NCBI GenBank assembly: GCA_020430005.1
Contig: JAGQKQ010000001.1
Span: 1 to 33,672 of the forward strand
Direction: 5' to 3'
DNA: 33,672 bases
DNA from: Candidatus Omnitrophota bacterium
Lineage (GTDB): Bacteria > Omnitrophota > Gorgyraeia > Zapsychrales > Zapsychraceae
This document shows, piece after piece, positions 13,683-21,903 of this stretch. The notes beneath the pieces were generated by a model that was not told the DNA's origin, made no database searches, and saw nothing but the letters and a program-made list of their open reading frames with translations. Made by a program: the position numbers and the translations under genes. Position 1 is the stretch's first letter, and each line of letters starts with the position of its first letter.

Positions 13683-14114
13683 ATGAAAAATATGGAACAA
13701 AAGGTGTCCGCAACCTCTCTTAAAAGCAGGGAAATCATGGCAAAGAACGCGGCCGTACAGGAAGACGTTTGGGGAATTGCCAGCAGTATTGATATTTATG
13801 AATGTTGTCCGGAAACTATCCGCAGCGCTGAACGGATTAAAGAATTTGTGGTTAAACTTTGTGATTTGATCGGTATGAAGCGTTTTGGAGAGACCCAGGT
13901 TGTTCATTTCGGTGAAGAGGAGCGGGTGGCCGGTTTTTCCATGGTCCAGTTAATCGAAACATCTTTGATCTCCGCGCATTTTGCCAATTTAACCAATACG
14001 GTTTATTTGGATGTATTCAGTTGTAAAGCTTATGATTTAGAAGTTGTCCGTGATTTTGCTCAAGAATTCTTTGGCGGACGCTACTGCCGCACCAATATGA
14101 CACACCGATATTAA
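13683..14114 (+). CDS. speD: SpeD-family pyruvoyl-dependent decarboxylase (AdoMetDC-like)
   Basis: 143 residues. The family cuts itself at a Ser to make a pyruvoyl group and decarboxylates S-adenosylmethionine for spermidine synthesis. Seen: W-G-I-A-S-S-I-D-I-Y-E-C-C-P-E-T (30-45), the cleavage region I-E-T-S-L-I-S-A-H with Ser94 and His99, and D-V-F-S-C with Cys114. Classic SpeD has A-E-S-H-I-S-I-H, so the flanks of the Ser differ (Thr-Ser-Leu). Such variants are common in some phyla, and some SpeD homologues are reported to decarboxylate ornithine or arginine, so substrate is uncertain. ATG 13683 is set by AAAGGAG at 13671-13677; a GTG at 13677 would lie inside it. Confidence 0.85.
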   Translation: MKNMEQKVSATSLKSREIMAKNAAVQEDVWGIASSIDIYECCPETIRSAERIKEFVVKLCDLIGMKRFGETQVVHFGEEERVAGFSMVQLIETSLISAHFANLTNTVYLDVFSCKAYDLEVVRDFAQEFFGGRYCRTNMTHRY

Positions 14115-14116
14115 TC

Positions 14117-14168
14117 AAAAAGGGACGGGAATTACTTATTCACAGGTAAATAACCGTCCCTTTTTTTT
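14117..14168 (+). terminator. Rho-independent terminator of speD
   Basis: AAAAAGGGACGG (14117-14128) pairs with CCGTCCCTTTTT (14154-14165), and the T run goes on to 14168. The 25-base loop can form its own small TTAC/GTAA stem. It begins two bases after the stop codon. Confidence 0.88.
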
Positions 14169-14244
14169 CAAAACATGATAGGATATATCTGAGAAACAAA
14201 TGTCCATCATTGTCCGCCATTTTATCCTTAACCCATAAACTTTA

Positions 14245-15714
14245 ATGTTTGAGATAACAACCTTACTTATTATCTTATTCCAAATTTATATGGCCTTTAC
14301 GGTTATCGTGTTATTGCTGGATAACCGGGAACCGGCCGAAACATTTGCCTGGATATTCATTTTCATTTTAATGCCCGGTGTCGGCTTTATTGTTTATCTG
14401 TTCGCTGGTCGGAATTGGCGGAACGCGGGCAAGCGCCGGCGCAATCTTCCGCAGTATCTTGCCAAGAATCTCTTTTCTGTATTTAAGCCTCTGGAAGATG
14501 CTCAGGAAGAAAAAATGGCTATTGTGGAGGATGAGTTGTCCTCCTATCAAGATGATTTAATACGGCTGCTTTATAATAATTCCCATTCTTTAATGACGAC
14601 ACGGAATAGGGTTAAGTTTTTCCATAGCGGAAAAGAAAAGTTTGAAGCGTTAATTAGAGATATTGAAGAGGCCAAAGATTATATTCATATGGAGTACTTT
14701 ATCTGGACTTCCCATGATCCCTTGGGAAAACGGTTGAAAGAACTTCTCATCAGAAAGGCCGGAGAAGGAGTAGAGATCCGTATTCTCTTTGATTTTTCGG
14801 GATGCTTTTTTAAACTAAATTATTTTTACGTTCGAAGTCTAAGAAAAGCCGGTATTAAGATTTTCCCATTCTTTAATTATTTATCTCCGTTTAAACTGCA
14901 CACTTTTAATTACCGAAATCATCGCAAGATAGCCGTTATTGATGGAAGGATTGCCTATACAGGTGGTATGAACATCGGTCAGGAATATATTGACGGTGGT
15001 CAGAAATATGAATCGTGGCGAGATACCCATATGCGTGTTGAAGGAGAGTCGGTGGCTGTATTACAGGCTATTTTTGCTATCGACTGGTATAACACCACGG
15101 AAGAAGAAAATGTGTTTAAAGGAAAGTATTATCCTTCAGTGCTCTGTAATCAAAATGATTATGACTATATCCCTATGCAGTTTCCCACGTCCGGATTTGA
15201 TTCAAAGTGGCCGTCCATTTTGCATTTGTACTTTTCGATTATTACAATGGCTCAAAAAAATATTTATATTACATCACCATATTTTATTCCCGAACCGAGT
15301 TTGCTAATGGCTCTGAAGACAGCCGCGATGAGAGGGATAGAGGTTATAGTTCTCCTTACCGGTGTTCCGGATAAAAAACTTCCTTACTGGGCGGCTTTTT
15401 CTTATTTTGAAGAATTGCTCCAGGCCGGCGTCAGGGTTTTTCATTATCAGAAGGGATTCTTGCATGCCAAGATTATTTCCTCCGATGAAAATGTGTGTAC
15501 TATAGGAACGGCGAATTTTGATATACGAAGTTTAAAATTAAATTATGAAGTTAATGCCTTAATCTATGACGAAATTTTTACCAAAGAAATTGATCAACAA
15601 TTTTATAAAGATTTAGAGGCGTCTAAGGAAATGAGTTTGGCGGATTTCAAACAGGTTTCCGTTTTGGTCAAATTGCGAAATTCCTTAATCCGATTATTAT
15701 CACCGTTATTATAA
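14245..15714 (+). CDS. cls: Cardiolipin synthase (phospholipase D family)
   Basis: 489 residues. Two N-terminal membrane helices (about 3-25 and 36-54) precede two PLD domains with HKD motifs: His226-Lys228-Asp233 (N-H-R-K-I-A-V-I-D-G, followed by G-G-M-N-I-G) and His407-Lys409-Asp414 (L-H-A-K-I-I-S-S-D, followed by G-T-A-N-F-D-I-R-S). It joins two phosphatidylglycerols into cardiolipin at the inner membrane. Length and order match bacterial Cls. No ribosome site is seen before the ATG. A glycosidase-like gene follows 28 bases later, then a lipid-type GT4, so a membrane-lipid group is possible. Confidence 0.94.
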   Translation: MFEITTLLIILFQIYMAFTVIVLLLDNREPAETFAWIFIFILMPGVGFIVYLFAGRNWRNAGKRRRNLPQYLAKNLFSVFKPLEDAQEEKMAIVEDELSSYQDDLIRLLYNNSHSLMTTRNRVKFFHSGKEKFEALIRDIEEAKDYIHMEYFIWTSHDPLGKRLKELLIRKAGEGVEIRILFDFSGCFFKLNYFYVRSLRKAGIKIFPFFNYLSPFKLHTFNYRNHRKIAVIDGRIAYTGGMNIGQEYIDGGQKYESWRDTHMRVEGESVAVLQAIFAIDWYNTTEEENVFKGKYYPSVLCNQNDYDYIPMQFPTSGFDSKWPSILHLYFSIITMAQKNIYITSPYFIPEPSLLMALKTAAMRGIEVIVLLTGVPDKKLPYWAAFSYFEELLQAGVRVFHYQKGFLHAKIISSDENVCTIGTANFDIRSLKLNYEVNALIYDEIFTKEIDQQFYKDLEASKEMSLADFKQVSVLVKLRNSLIRLLSPLL

Positions 15715-15742
15715 GAATAGTTTTTATAAAGAAGGTTGTGAT

Positions 15743-17983
15743 ATGTCTTTGAATAATTTTCTATGGAAATTATTTATGTCCCGGGTGGCCAGAAAACACG
15801 GTTTTGTGGACCCGATGGTTTTGTTTTCACGACTGGTAAGATTTTCTCAACCTTCGGAAGTTGCCGCTCCGACGGAATTGTTGCGCGCTACGGCGGTCCT
15901 GCACGCCAGAGGGTTGGTGAATAGTCAGGCCATTCAACATAATCTGGATTGGGTCTGGCCTTATTGGGTGAAACGGCAGTTTGATCCTAAGGATGAATCT
16001 TTTGTTCCCCGAGCGTTTTCTCTCACACATATTAATCTGACACACAGGACATGGACGGCTTTGGGTTTGCCGGACTCCTCGGAAACCCCGTTAGTCGATC
16101 CCCGCGGTTTGGTAACCCCGTTTTGGGATGGTTGGTCTATTGACGGTTGGATTATGAGGGAGGGTGAAGTGGTTGTTCCGTCTCATAAAAAGACAGCGGA
16201 ACAGAAGTTGGATATTCACCAACAAGGCTATGCTGTTATCACTAAGATTAAAGATAAAAATACTGAACTGTGTATTAACAGCCGCCTTCTTAAGATCGAG
16301 CAACAAAAAGAAGTGTGTTATACAAGCTATCAGTTAGATGGGCCGGGAAGTCTTGTTATTTCAATTCGTCCCTACAATCCGGAAGGGATTAGTTTTATCG
16401 AATCTATCGATATCCTCGAAGATCAGGCGGCATTACTTATTAATAATGAACATAAGATATTCTTTGACCGACAATGGTCGAAATGTTTGTTGTCTAATTA
16501 CAAAAATGGTGATGTTGTTCATCGTCTGGAGGAGGATGGAGAGAAGAAGCATGTGAAGTGTCCGGTCGGTCTTGCGACCGCCGCAATAATTTTTTCTAAC
16601 CCAATTCAGGAAAAATTGGAAGTCAATGTTACTGCACCTTTAAAAGCCGATAAGCAAAGGAAATCTTATGTTGTGAGAGATTCTTCCAATAAATCTGTCT
16701 GGACAGAAGCCCTGGAAAAAACGCCGATCTTAAGAATTCCTGATGAGAAATTTCAGCATTTATATGATGTCGCCGTTCGGACATTATTTATCCATACTGT
16801 AGAAGATGTATTCGCCGGCCCTTTTGTCTATAAACGTTTTTGGTTTAGAGATGCCGCTTTTATTTTAAACGCGCTGCTATCACTGGGTATGTTTGATCGT
16901 GTGGAACGCAGAATTCAACAGTTTCCCGCCCGTCAAAAAATCTCAGGATACTTTCTTTCACAGGAAGGAGAATGGGATTCCAATGGAGAAGTGCTATGGC
17001 TTCTGGAACGTTATAGCCGTTTATCCCATCGTCGTCTGGAAGATGAAATTTATGAGAGCGCTCTAAAAGGAGCGCAGTGGATTATTAAAAAGCGGTTAAG
17101 AGATAACCTTAATAAACCGCACTCCGGATTAATGCCCGCAGGTTTTAGCGCGGAACATTTCGGTCCGAACGATTATTATTATTGGGATAGCTTCTGGAGT
17201 ATGGCCGGATTATCCTCCGCTTCTTATTTGGCAGAAAAGGCCGGGGATAACAAATCCGCCGATCGTTTTTTGGGTCAATCGCAACAGTTAAAAAGTTGTG
17301 TGGAAAAGAGCCTGCAGGTTGTGGCGAATCGTCTGGGGCGCTTGGCTATTCCGGCGTCACCCTATCGACGTTTGGATAGCGCGGCGGTGGGTTCGCTGGT
17401 TGCCGGTTATCCGCTGCAATTAGATTTTCAAAAGAATGCCCGGCTTATTGATACTGTAAATTATTTAATGGATCATTGTCTGGTCGAAGGCGGTTTTTTT
17501 CATGACATGAGCCATTCCGGGGTTAATCCTTATTTAACGCTTCATATGGCGCAGGTCTTATTAATGTTAGATGATCCTCGGTATTTGGATTTAATGACGG
17601 CGATTGCCCGTTTTTCAACGGATACAGGAGTATGGGCGGAGGCGATGCATCCCCGGACCAAAGGAGGATGTATGGGGGATTGTCAGCATGTCTGGGCGGC
17701 GGCGGAGTGGGTTATGATGATTCATCATTGTTTTATTAGAGAAGAGGGGGAGAAACTCGTTCTATGCTCCGGAATACCCGAGGAATGGATTAAGGATGAA
17801 AAAATGATTTCATTGGGCCCTGTACGAACACGTCATGGCAAGTTGGCGCTGGATATTGTTTTGTCACAGGATACCATTGAGATTTGTTACACGGCCCGTT
17901 GGCATGCCCAAAAACCTGAAATGGAAGTTCGTTTTACCGATGATCGACTGAAGGATAAAAAAATTAATCTCATTGAAGCATAG
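15743..17983 (+). CDS. Glycoside hydrolase with (alpha/alpha)6 barrel, debranching-enzyme-like
   Basis: 746 residues with no signal peptide, so cytosolic. An N-terminal beta-sandwich-like part (to about 340) is followed by an alpha/alpha toroid with R-F-W-F-R-D-A-A-F (about 367-375), E-W-D-S-N-G-E-V-L-W (about 410) and Y-Y-Y-W-D-S-F-W-S-M (about 477), motifs seen in glycogen-debranching C-domains, GH15 and GH63. The acidic residues in these motifs are candidate catalysts. Substrate is unknown; an alpha-glucan or glucosyl lipid is an inference from the neighbouring GT4. AAGG lies eight bases before the ATG. The GT4 gene begins 20 bases after the stop. Confidence 0.75.
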   Translation: MSLNNFLWKLFMSRVARKHGFVDPMVLFSRLVRFSQPSEVAAPTELLRATAVLHARGLVNSQAIQHNLDWVWPYWVKRQFDPKDESFVPRAFSLTHINLTHRTWTALGLPDSSETPLVDPRGLVTPFWDGWSIDGWIMREGEVVVPSHKKTAEQKLDIHQQGYAVITKIKDKNTELCINSRLLKIEQQKEVCYTSYQLDGPGSLVISIRPYNPEGISFIESIDILEDQAALLINNEHKIFFDRQWSKCLLSNYKNGDVVHRLEEDGEKKHVKCPVGLATAAIIFSNPIQEKLEVNVTAPLKADKQRKSYVVRDSSNKSVWTEALEKTPILRIPDEKFQHLYDVAVRTLFIHTVEDVFAGPFVYKRFWFRDAAFILNALLSLGMFDRVERRIQQFPARQKISGYFLSQEGEWDSNGEVLWLLERYSRLSHRRLEDEIYESALKGAQWIIKKRLRDNLNKPHSGLMPAGFSAEHFGPNDYYYWDSFWSMAGLSSASYLAEKAGDNKSADRFLGQSQQLKSCVEKSLQVVANRLGRLAIPASPYRRLDSAAVGSLVAGYPLQLDFQKNARLIDTVNYLMDHCLVEGGFFHDMSHSGVNPYLTLHMAQVLLMLDDPRYLDLMTAIARFSTDTGVWAEAMHPRTKGGCMGDCQHVWAAAEWVMMIHHCFIREEGEKLVLCSGIPEEWIKDEKMISLGPVRTRHGKLALDIVLSQDTIEICYTARWHAQKPEMEVRFTDDRLKDKKINLIEA

Positions 17984-18003
17984 AGTGCGACTGGAGAAAA
18001 CGT

Positions 18004-19347
18004 ATGGCGAAAAAAACTATGAACATTGTCATGATGACGAACACATATATACCGATTATCGGAGGATTGGAAAAATCTGTGGAATCTTTCTCGCAGGAAT
18101 ACCGAAAACGTGGACATAATGTTTTAATTGTTGCTCCGGAATTTGAGGGTGTTCCGGAAAAAGAAGAAGGCGTTTTTCGTATTCCGGCGATTCAGAATTT
18201 TAACGGAACGGACTTTTCGGTTGAACTTCCCATTTCTCCTGAGCTTTCGAAAACACTTAAAGCGTTTAAGCCGGATATTATTCATACGCATCATCCTTTT
18301 CTCATCGGTGACACGGCGTTAAGGGCGGCTTCGGAATTTAATGTTCCGATTATTTTTACGCATCATACCTTGTATGAAAAAAACACCCATTATGTTCCGG
18401 GGGATTCTAAAACGGTGCAGCGTTTCGTTGTTCAGCTGGCGAGAGGATACGCCAACTTATGTGACCGTGTTATCGCGCCTAGTCCCAGTATCGCCAAACT
18501 GCTCAAACAACGGAAAGTAAAAACGCCTGTAGATGTTCTTCCAACAGGTATTTATTTGGACAGGTTCAAAAAGGGCAATGGAGAAGTCTTTCGCCAATTT
18601 TTTGAAATTCCTGCCAAAGCTTTTGTGGTCGGTATTGTCGGGCGGGTTGCTCCTGAGAAAAACGTTCAGTTCTTGGCCAAAGCGGCTATGCGATTTTTAA
18701 AAATGTGTGACAACGCGTATTTTGTTGTTGTTGGGAGCGGCCCGTCATTGGAGTCGATGAGGAAGGATTTTGAAAAGAGAAAATTAGCGGATCGCTTGGT
18801 TTGTACAGGAGTGCTAAAAGGAAATCAGCTAATAAGTGCGTATAAAGCGTTGGATGTTTTTGCTTTCGCCTCACATAGTGAAACGCAGGGATTAGTTTTA
18901 AATGAAGCAATGGCTGCCGGTACCCCGGTGGTTGCTGTTAACGCTCCGGGTGTAAGAGATGTCCTCAGAGATCAAGAAAACGGGCGGATGATCGCCAGGG
19001 ACAATGTGAAACAGTTTGTGATGGCCTTACAATGGATGTTCCAACAATCTCCTCAAAAAATAAAACAGATGAAAGAAGAGGCCAGATGTATGGCGGCAGA
19101 GTTCTCAATGGATCAATGTGTGCAGAAGGCGCTGGATATTTATCAGAAAGTGATTGATCAAGAGTTGGCTGAGAAAAATATCCATGATAACTCATGGCGA
19201 AAAACGCTACGGATATTGGATACCCAAAAAGATCTGATGATTAATATGACAAAGGCTACGACAAAGGCTGTGGGCGAAGGGCCGAAGCGGTTTATTCGAA
19301 AAACCACACGAAAGATTCAAAGAAAAATTAAACATATGGTACTATAA
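18004..19347 (+). CDS. Glycosyltransferase family 4, glycolipid synthase type
   Basis: 447 residues, GT-B fold. The N-domain has Y-I-P-I-I-G-G-L-E-K-S-V (15-26), H-T-H-H-P-F-L-I-G-D and F-T-H-H-T-L-Y-E; the C-domain has G-R-V-A-P-E-K-N (nucleotide-sugar side) and S-E-T-Q-G-L-V-L-N-E-A-M-A-A-G-T-P-V-V (the E-x7-E motif). The N-domain pattern matches 1,2-diacylglycerol 3-glucosyltransferases. The very basic C-terminal tail (about 400-447) should bind anionic membrane. With cls two genes upstream I infer glycolipid synthesis at the inner membrane, not proven. Confidence 0.88.
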   Translation: MAKKTMNIVMMTNTYIPIIGGLEKSVESFSQEYRKRGHNVLIVAPEFEGVPEKEEGVFRIPAIQNFNGTDFSVELPISPELSKTLKAFKPDIIHTHHPFLIGDTALRAASEFNVPIIFTHHTLYEKNTHYVPGDSKTVQRFVVQLARGYANLCDRVIAPSPSIAKLLKQRKVKTPVDVLPTGIYLDRFKKGNGEVFRQFFEIPAKAFVVGIVGRVAPEKNVQFLAKAAMRFLKMCDNAYFVVVGSGPSLESMRKDFEKRKLADRLVCTGVLKGNQLISAYKALDVFAFASHSETQGLVLNEAMAAGTPVVAVNAPGVRDVLRDQENGRMIARDNVKQFVMALQWMFQQSPQKIKQMKEEARCMAAEFSMDQCVQKALDIYQKVIDQELAEKNIHDNSWRKTLRILDTQKDLMINMTKATTKAVGEGPKRFIRKTTRKIQRKIKHMVL

Positions 19348-19356
19348 ACTAATAAT

Positions 19357-19824
19357 ATGAACATTTTTATGAAAAGAATATTACAATTAGTCATTATTAT
19401 TGTTATTGTCCTTTGCGGGCGTTGTTTCGCGGAAGATCTTTCAGAGATGGATCATATTGCATCTGCTGAACAGCAAGCACAGCGGACAGCCGCTTTAGAC
19501 GCCGCTCAGGCATGGCTTGAAACGATTGATCTTGTCCGTTATCCTCAAAGCTGGGACATGTCATCGGTTTTGTTTCAAAAGGCTGTTAATCAGGAAGAGT
19601 GGGTTAACATTTTAAGTGTGATACGTAATCCCTTAGGGCAGACAAATCAGCGCGAGCAGGTTTTTATTGAAAATTATACTGAGCTTCCTGATGCTCCTGA
19701 TGGAGAGTATATTGTTATTCAATATCAAACGGATTTTGAAAACAGACCGGGTTCCTTTGAAACAGTGACCATGATGCTGGAAGAAGATGGCACATGGAAG
19801 GGTGCCGGTTATTATATTAGATAA
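19357..19824 (+). CDS. DUF4019 periplasmic protein
   Basis: 155 residues. A hydrophobic signal (about 8-21, ending C-G-R-C-F-A-E) is followed by the DUF4019 domain: A-W-L-E-T-I-D (52-58), Y-P-Q-S-W-D, F-Q-K-A-V-N-Q-E-E-W, P-L-G-Q, and the closing E-E-D-G-T-W-K-G-A-G-Y-Y-I. Function of the family is unknown; the fold is likely NTF2-like. An alternative start is ATG 19369 four codons in, and neither has a ribosome site. It begins nine bases after the GT4 gene and likely shares its transcript. Confidence 0.85.
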   Translation: MNIFMKRILQLVIIIVIVLCGRCFAEDLSEMDHIASAEQQAQRTAALDAAQAWLETIDLVRYPQSWDMSSVLFQKAVNQEEWVNILSVIRNPLGQTNQREQVFIENYTELPDAPDGEYIVIQYQTDFENRPGSFETVTMMLEEDGTWKGAGYYIR

Positions 19825-19833
19825 GATCGGATT

Positions 19834-20007
19834 ATGTCAGAAACAGTTTTAAGAATTTGTATTGTCATCGGCTGCGTGGGGACCGTTTGGTTAATCCTCA
19901 AGGCCGTAAAATGGATTTGGAAGATTCTATTTATTGCCGGACTGGTTACGGCTGTCTGGTTTTTTTATCCCGCCATTGAAGCCTTCTTCAAAACGTTACT
20001 CAGCTAG
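19834..20007 (+). CDS. Small membrane protein, 57 residues
   Basis: M-S-E-T-V-L-R then two hydrophobic stretches (about 7-23 and 29-45) joined by K-A-V-K-W-I-W-K, ending F-F-K-T-L-L-S. A two-helix hairpin in the inner membrane is the natural reading. It starts nine bases after the DUF4019 gene, consistent with the same operon, though its ribosome site is weak. Unrecognised family. Confidence 0.65.
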   Translation: MSETVLRICIVIGCVGTVWLILKAVKWIWKILFIAGLVTAVWFFYPAIEAFFKTLLS

Positions 20008-20052
20008 CTATCTCGTTTAATTTCATATAGTTGTATATTATTTTCTAAAAAT

Positions 20053-20082
20053 GAAACTTTTTGTGTGGTCCTCCTGTCTAAC
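20053..20082 (+). promoter_or_regulatory. ECF-type promoter of the DUF6515-sigma-antisigma operon
   Basis: GAAACTTT (20053-20060) and GTCTAAC (20076-20082) resemble the RpoE-type consensus GGAACTT and TCTAA, with 17 bases from the end of GAAACTT to TCTAA. The same GTCTAACT box recurs before the Spy-like gene. The gene start lies about 46 bases after the -10 element. I infer recognition by the sigma factor encoded downstream. Confidence 0.75.
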
Positions 20083-20128
20083 TAGGTAAATTCGGGAAAA
20101 TAACTATTACTATGAAAAGGGGGATCTC

Positions 20129-20740
20129 ATGGTAACGAAAAATGCGTGGAAAATTATGATCTTGTTGTTTTTAGGCGGCGTAGTTTTGACACAATCAACC
20201 AATGCCTATGCCTGGCACTGGCATTATCGTCAGCATAAAGGACACTGGTCTGACCGGCAGCACAATGAGTATAAAACCTATAAAGTTGTTCAAACAAACC
20301 ATCCGCAAGTTTATGGGACCGTCATCGTTGATCTTCCTTTTGGTGCTGTCGCCTTAAATCTTGGAGGAGAAAAATATCATTATCATCAAGGACGCTACTA
20401 TAAAAAATCGTATCAAAAATATCAGGTTGTCCGGGCTCCGCGAGGAATTTGTATCCCACGTATGCCGTTCGGTTATAAAACGGCGTATATTAAAAGTAAA
20501 CGATATTATATTTATGACGATGTTTATTATATCCGTGTAAAAGATGGCTATCAGGTTGTCGATGACCCGAATGCCATTTATGAGGAAAAAGATTTTACTG
20601 TCAGTATACCCAATGAATATGGCGGATATACAAGTATTAAATTAACACGTCAAGATGATGGATTTGTCGGTCCGCAGGGCGAATATTATGAGGAATTTCC
20701 GAAAGTTGCACAATTACAGGTGATGTATGGCGGGAAATAA
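20129..20740 (+). CDS. DUF6515-like secreted protein
   Basis: 203 residues with a signal peptide (cleaved near N-A-Y-A-W, about 25-29), then a His/Tyr-rich mature part: W-H-W-H-Y-R-Q-H-K-G-H-W, L-P-F-G-A-V-A-L-N-L-G-G-E-K-Y-H-Y-H-Q-G-R-Y-Y, and repeated Y-Y segments to G-E-Y-Y-E-E-F. This is the pattern of DUF6515 envelope proteins of unknown function. GGGGG lies seven bases before the ATG. It is the first gene behind the ECF promoter, so it is a likely target of the stress response as well as the front of the sigma operon. Confidence 0.75.
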   Translation: MVTKNAWKIMILLFLGGVVLTQSTNAYAWHWHYRQHKGHWSDRQHNEYKTYKVVQTNHPQVYGTVIVDLPFGAVALNLGGEKYHYHQGRYYKKSYQKYQVVRAPRGICIPRMPFGYKTAYIKSKRYYIYDDVYYIRVKDGYQVVDDPNAIYEEKDFTVSIPNEYGGYTSIKLTRQDDGFVGPQGEYYEEFPKVAQLQVMYGGK

Positions 20741-20797
20741 CAATTCAGTATACAATGGTAGGAAATAATTGTTATTTTTAAGGAAAGTATTATACGT

Positions 20798-21343
20798 ATG
20801 GATGACTTAACGGAAGACATAGTATTACAAGCCGCGCGCGGTGATGTTGAGGCCTTTGAGAATATCTATAAACATTATTCCGCTTTTGTATATAACGTGG
20901 CTTTACGCATGCTAAAGAATATCGAGAATGCCCAGGAAGTGACACAGGATGTTTTTGTAACACTTTATCGCAAATTGGAGACGTTTCGTTTTGAATCATC
21001 TTTAAAAACATGGATTTACAGGATTACGATGAACACAGCCATTAATTACGCAAAAAAAGTTTCCAGAATTCAGGACCGCACGGTTGAATTTGACGCGAAT
21101 CGTTACCCGGCCGCCTCTCCATCGAAAGTCATTTCCCAGGATCAATTGCAAAAAAGGATTGATGCTCTATTGTCCGTTTTAAATCCGGATCAAAAGGCTT
21201 GTGTTATTCTCAGAAGTTTAGAAGGGCTTAGTTACGAGGAAATTGCCAGCACATTAAATATTAATATTAACACTGTGCGAAGCCGTCTAAAGCGGGCCCG
21301 GGAAAAAATGCTTTCTATTAAAGAAGAGGTGATGAACTTATGA
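20798..21343 (+). CDS. ECF RNA polymerase sigma factor
   Basis: 181 residues with the two ECF domains: region 2 (about 1-85), including D-V-F-V-T-L-Y-R-K-L-E-T-F and S-S-L-K-T-W-I-Y-R-I-T-M-N-T, and region 4 (about 125-175) with L-S-Y-E-E-I-A-S-T-L-N and N-T-V-R-S-R-L-K-R-A-R-E-K. It directs RNA polymerase to -35/-10 boxes of the GGAAC/TCTAA kind. It overlaps the anti-sigma gene by four bases (ATGA), the usual sign of paired synthesis. AAGGAAAG lies about ten bases before the ATG. Confidence 0.95.
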   Translation: MDDLTEDIVLQAARGDVEAFENIYKHYSAFVYNVALRMLKNIENAQEVTQDVFVTLYRKLETFRFESSLKTWIYRITMNTAINYAKKVSRIQDRTVEFDANRYPAASPSKVISQDQLQKRIDALLSVLNPDQKACVILRSLEGLSYEEIASTLNININTVRSRLKRAREKMLSIKEEVMNL

Positions 21344-21828
21344 ACTGTCAAAATGTTAAAGATCTGATTCTTACGGATTATTTAGATGACCAATTGGATC
21401 CACAGCAAAAATCGGCCATGGAGGCTCATCTTAAAGGATGTCAGGAATGTCGTGTTTATCTGGACGCTGTACGAAATGTCTCCACGCTTCCTTTTGAGAA
21501 AGCCCAGCACGTTCATCCACCTGAGCATATATGGCATAATATCAAGGTCGCGATTGAGAACGAACATGAAACGGCTGATATTGTTCAGGAGACGACTGTG
21601 CCCGGTTTTTGGCAACAGTTGGGCATTTTAAAAAGATTAGCTCTCGGAGCTGTTTCATTGGTGCTTCTGATGATTGCGGTCACAACGGTCCAGAAAACGT
21701 CGCATAGGCCGATTGTGAAGATTGATAATACGGCCCAAATTGAATACTTTGCTTATTTAATTGCAGGAGAAGATGCGGACGATGTTACGGAAGATTACGG
21801 CACAATGATTGAAGAATATTTCCTATAA
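21340..21828 (+). CDS. Membrane anti-sigma factor with HC2 zinc finger
   Basis: 162 residues. The cytosolic head (1-95) holds the anti-sigma zinc finger H-L-K-G-C-Q-E-C (His30, Cys34, Cys37), with N-terminal Cys3 as possible fourth ligand. One membrane helix follows (about 98-115, L-A-L-G-A-V-S-L-V-L-L-M-I-A-V) and an acidic periplasmic tail (about 120-162) that could sense envelope signals. It should hold the preceding sigma factor inactive until stress. ATG overlaps the sigma stop codon. Confidence 0.9.
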   Translation: MNCQNVKDLILTDYLDDQLDPQQKSAMEAHLKGCQECRVYLDAVRNVSTLPFEKAQHVHPPEHIWHNIKVAIENEHETADIVQETTVPGFWQQLGILKRLALGAVSLVLLMIAVTTVQKTSHRPIVKIDNTAQIEYFAYLIAGEDADDVTEDYGTMIEEYFL

Positions 21829-21829
21829 T

Positions 21830-21858
21830 GGAACTTTAGTTAGAGGATTTTGTCTAAC
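21830..21858 (+). promoter_or_regulatory. ECF-type promoter of the Spy-like gene
   Basis: GGAACTTT (21830-21837) and GTCTAAC (21852-21858); 16 bases separate GGAACTT from TCTAA, an exact RpoE-type spacing. The -35 starts two bases after the anti-sigma stop. The start codon lies 46 bases after the -10 element, the same distance as in the sigma operon promoter. Confidence 0.85.
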
Positions 21859-21903
21859 TGATAAACCGGTTAGGAAATAAAAGGAAAGAGGAGGATATAT
21901 AAT

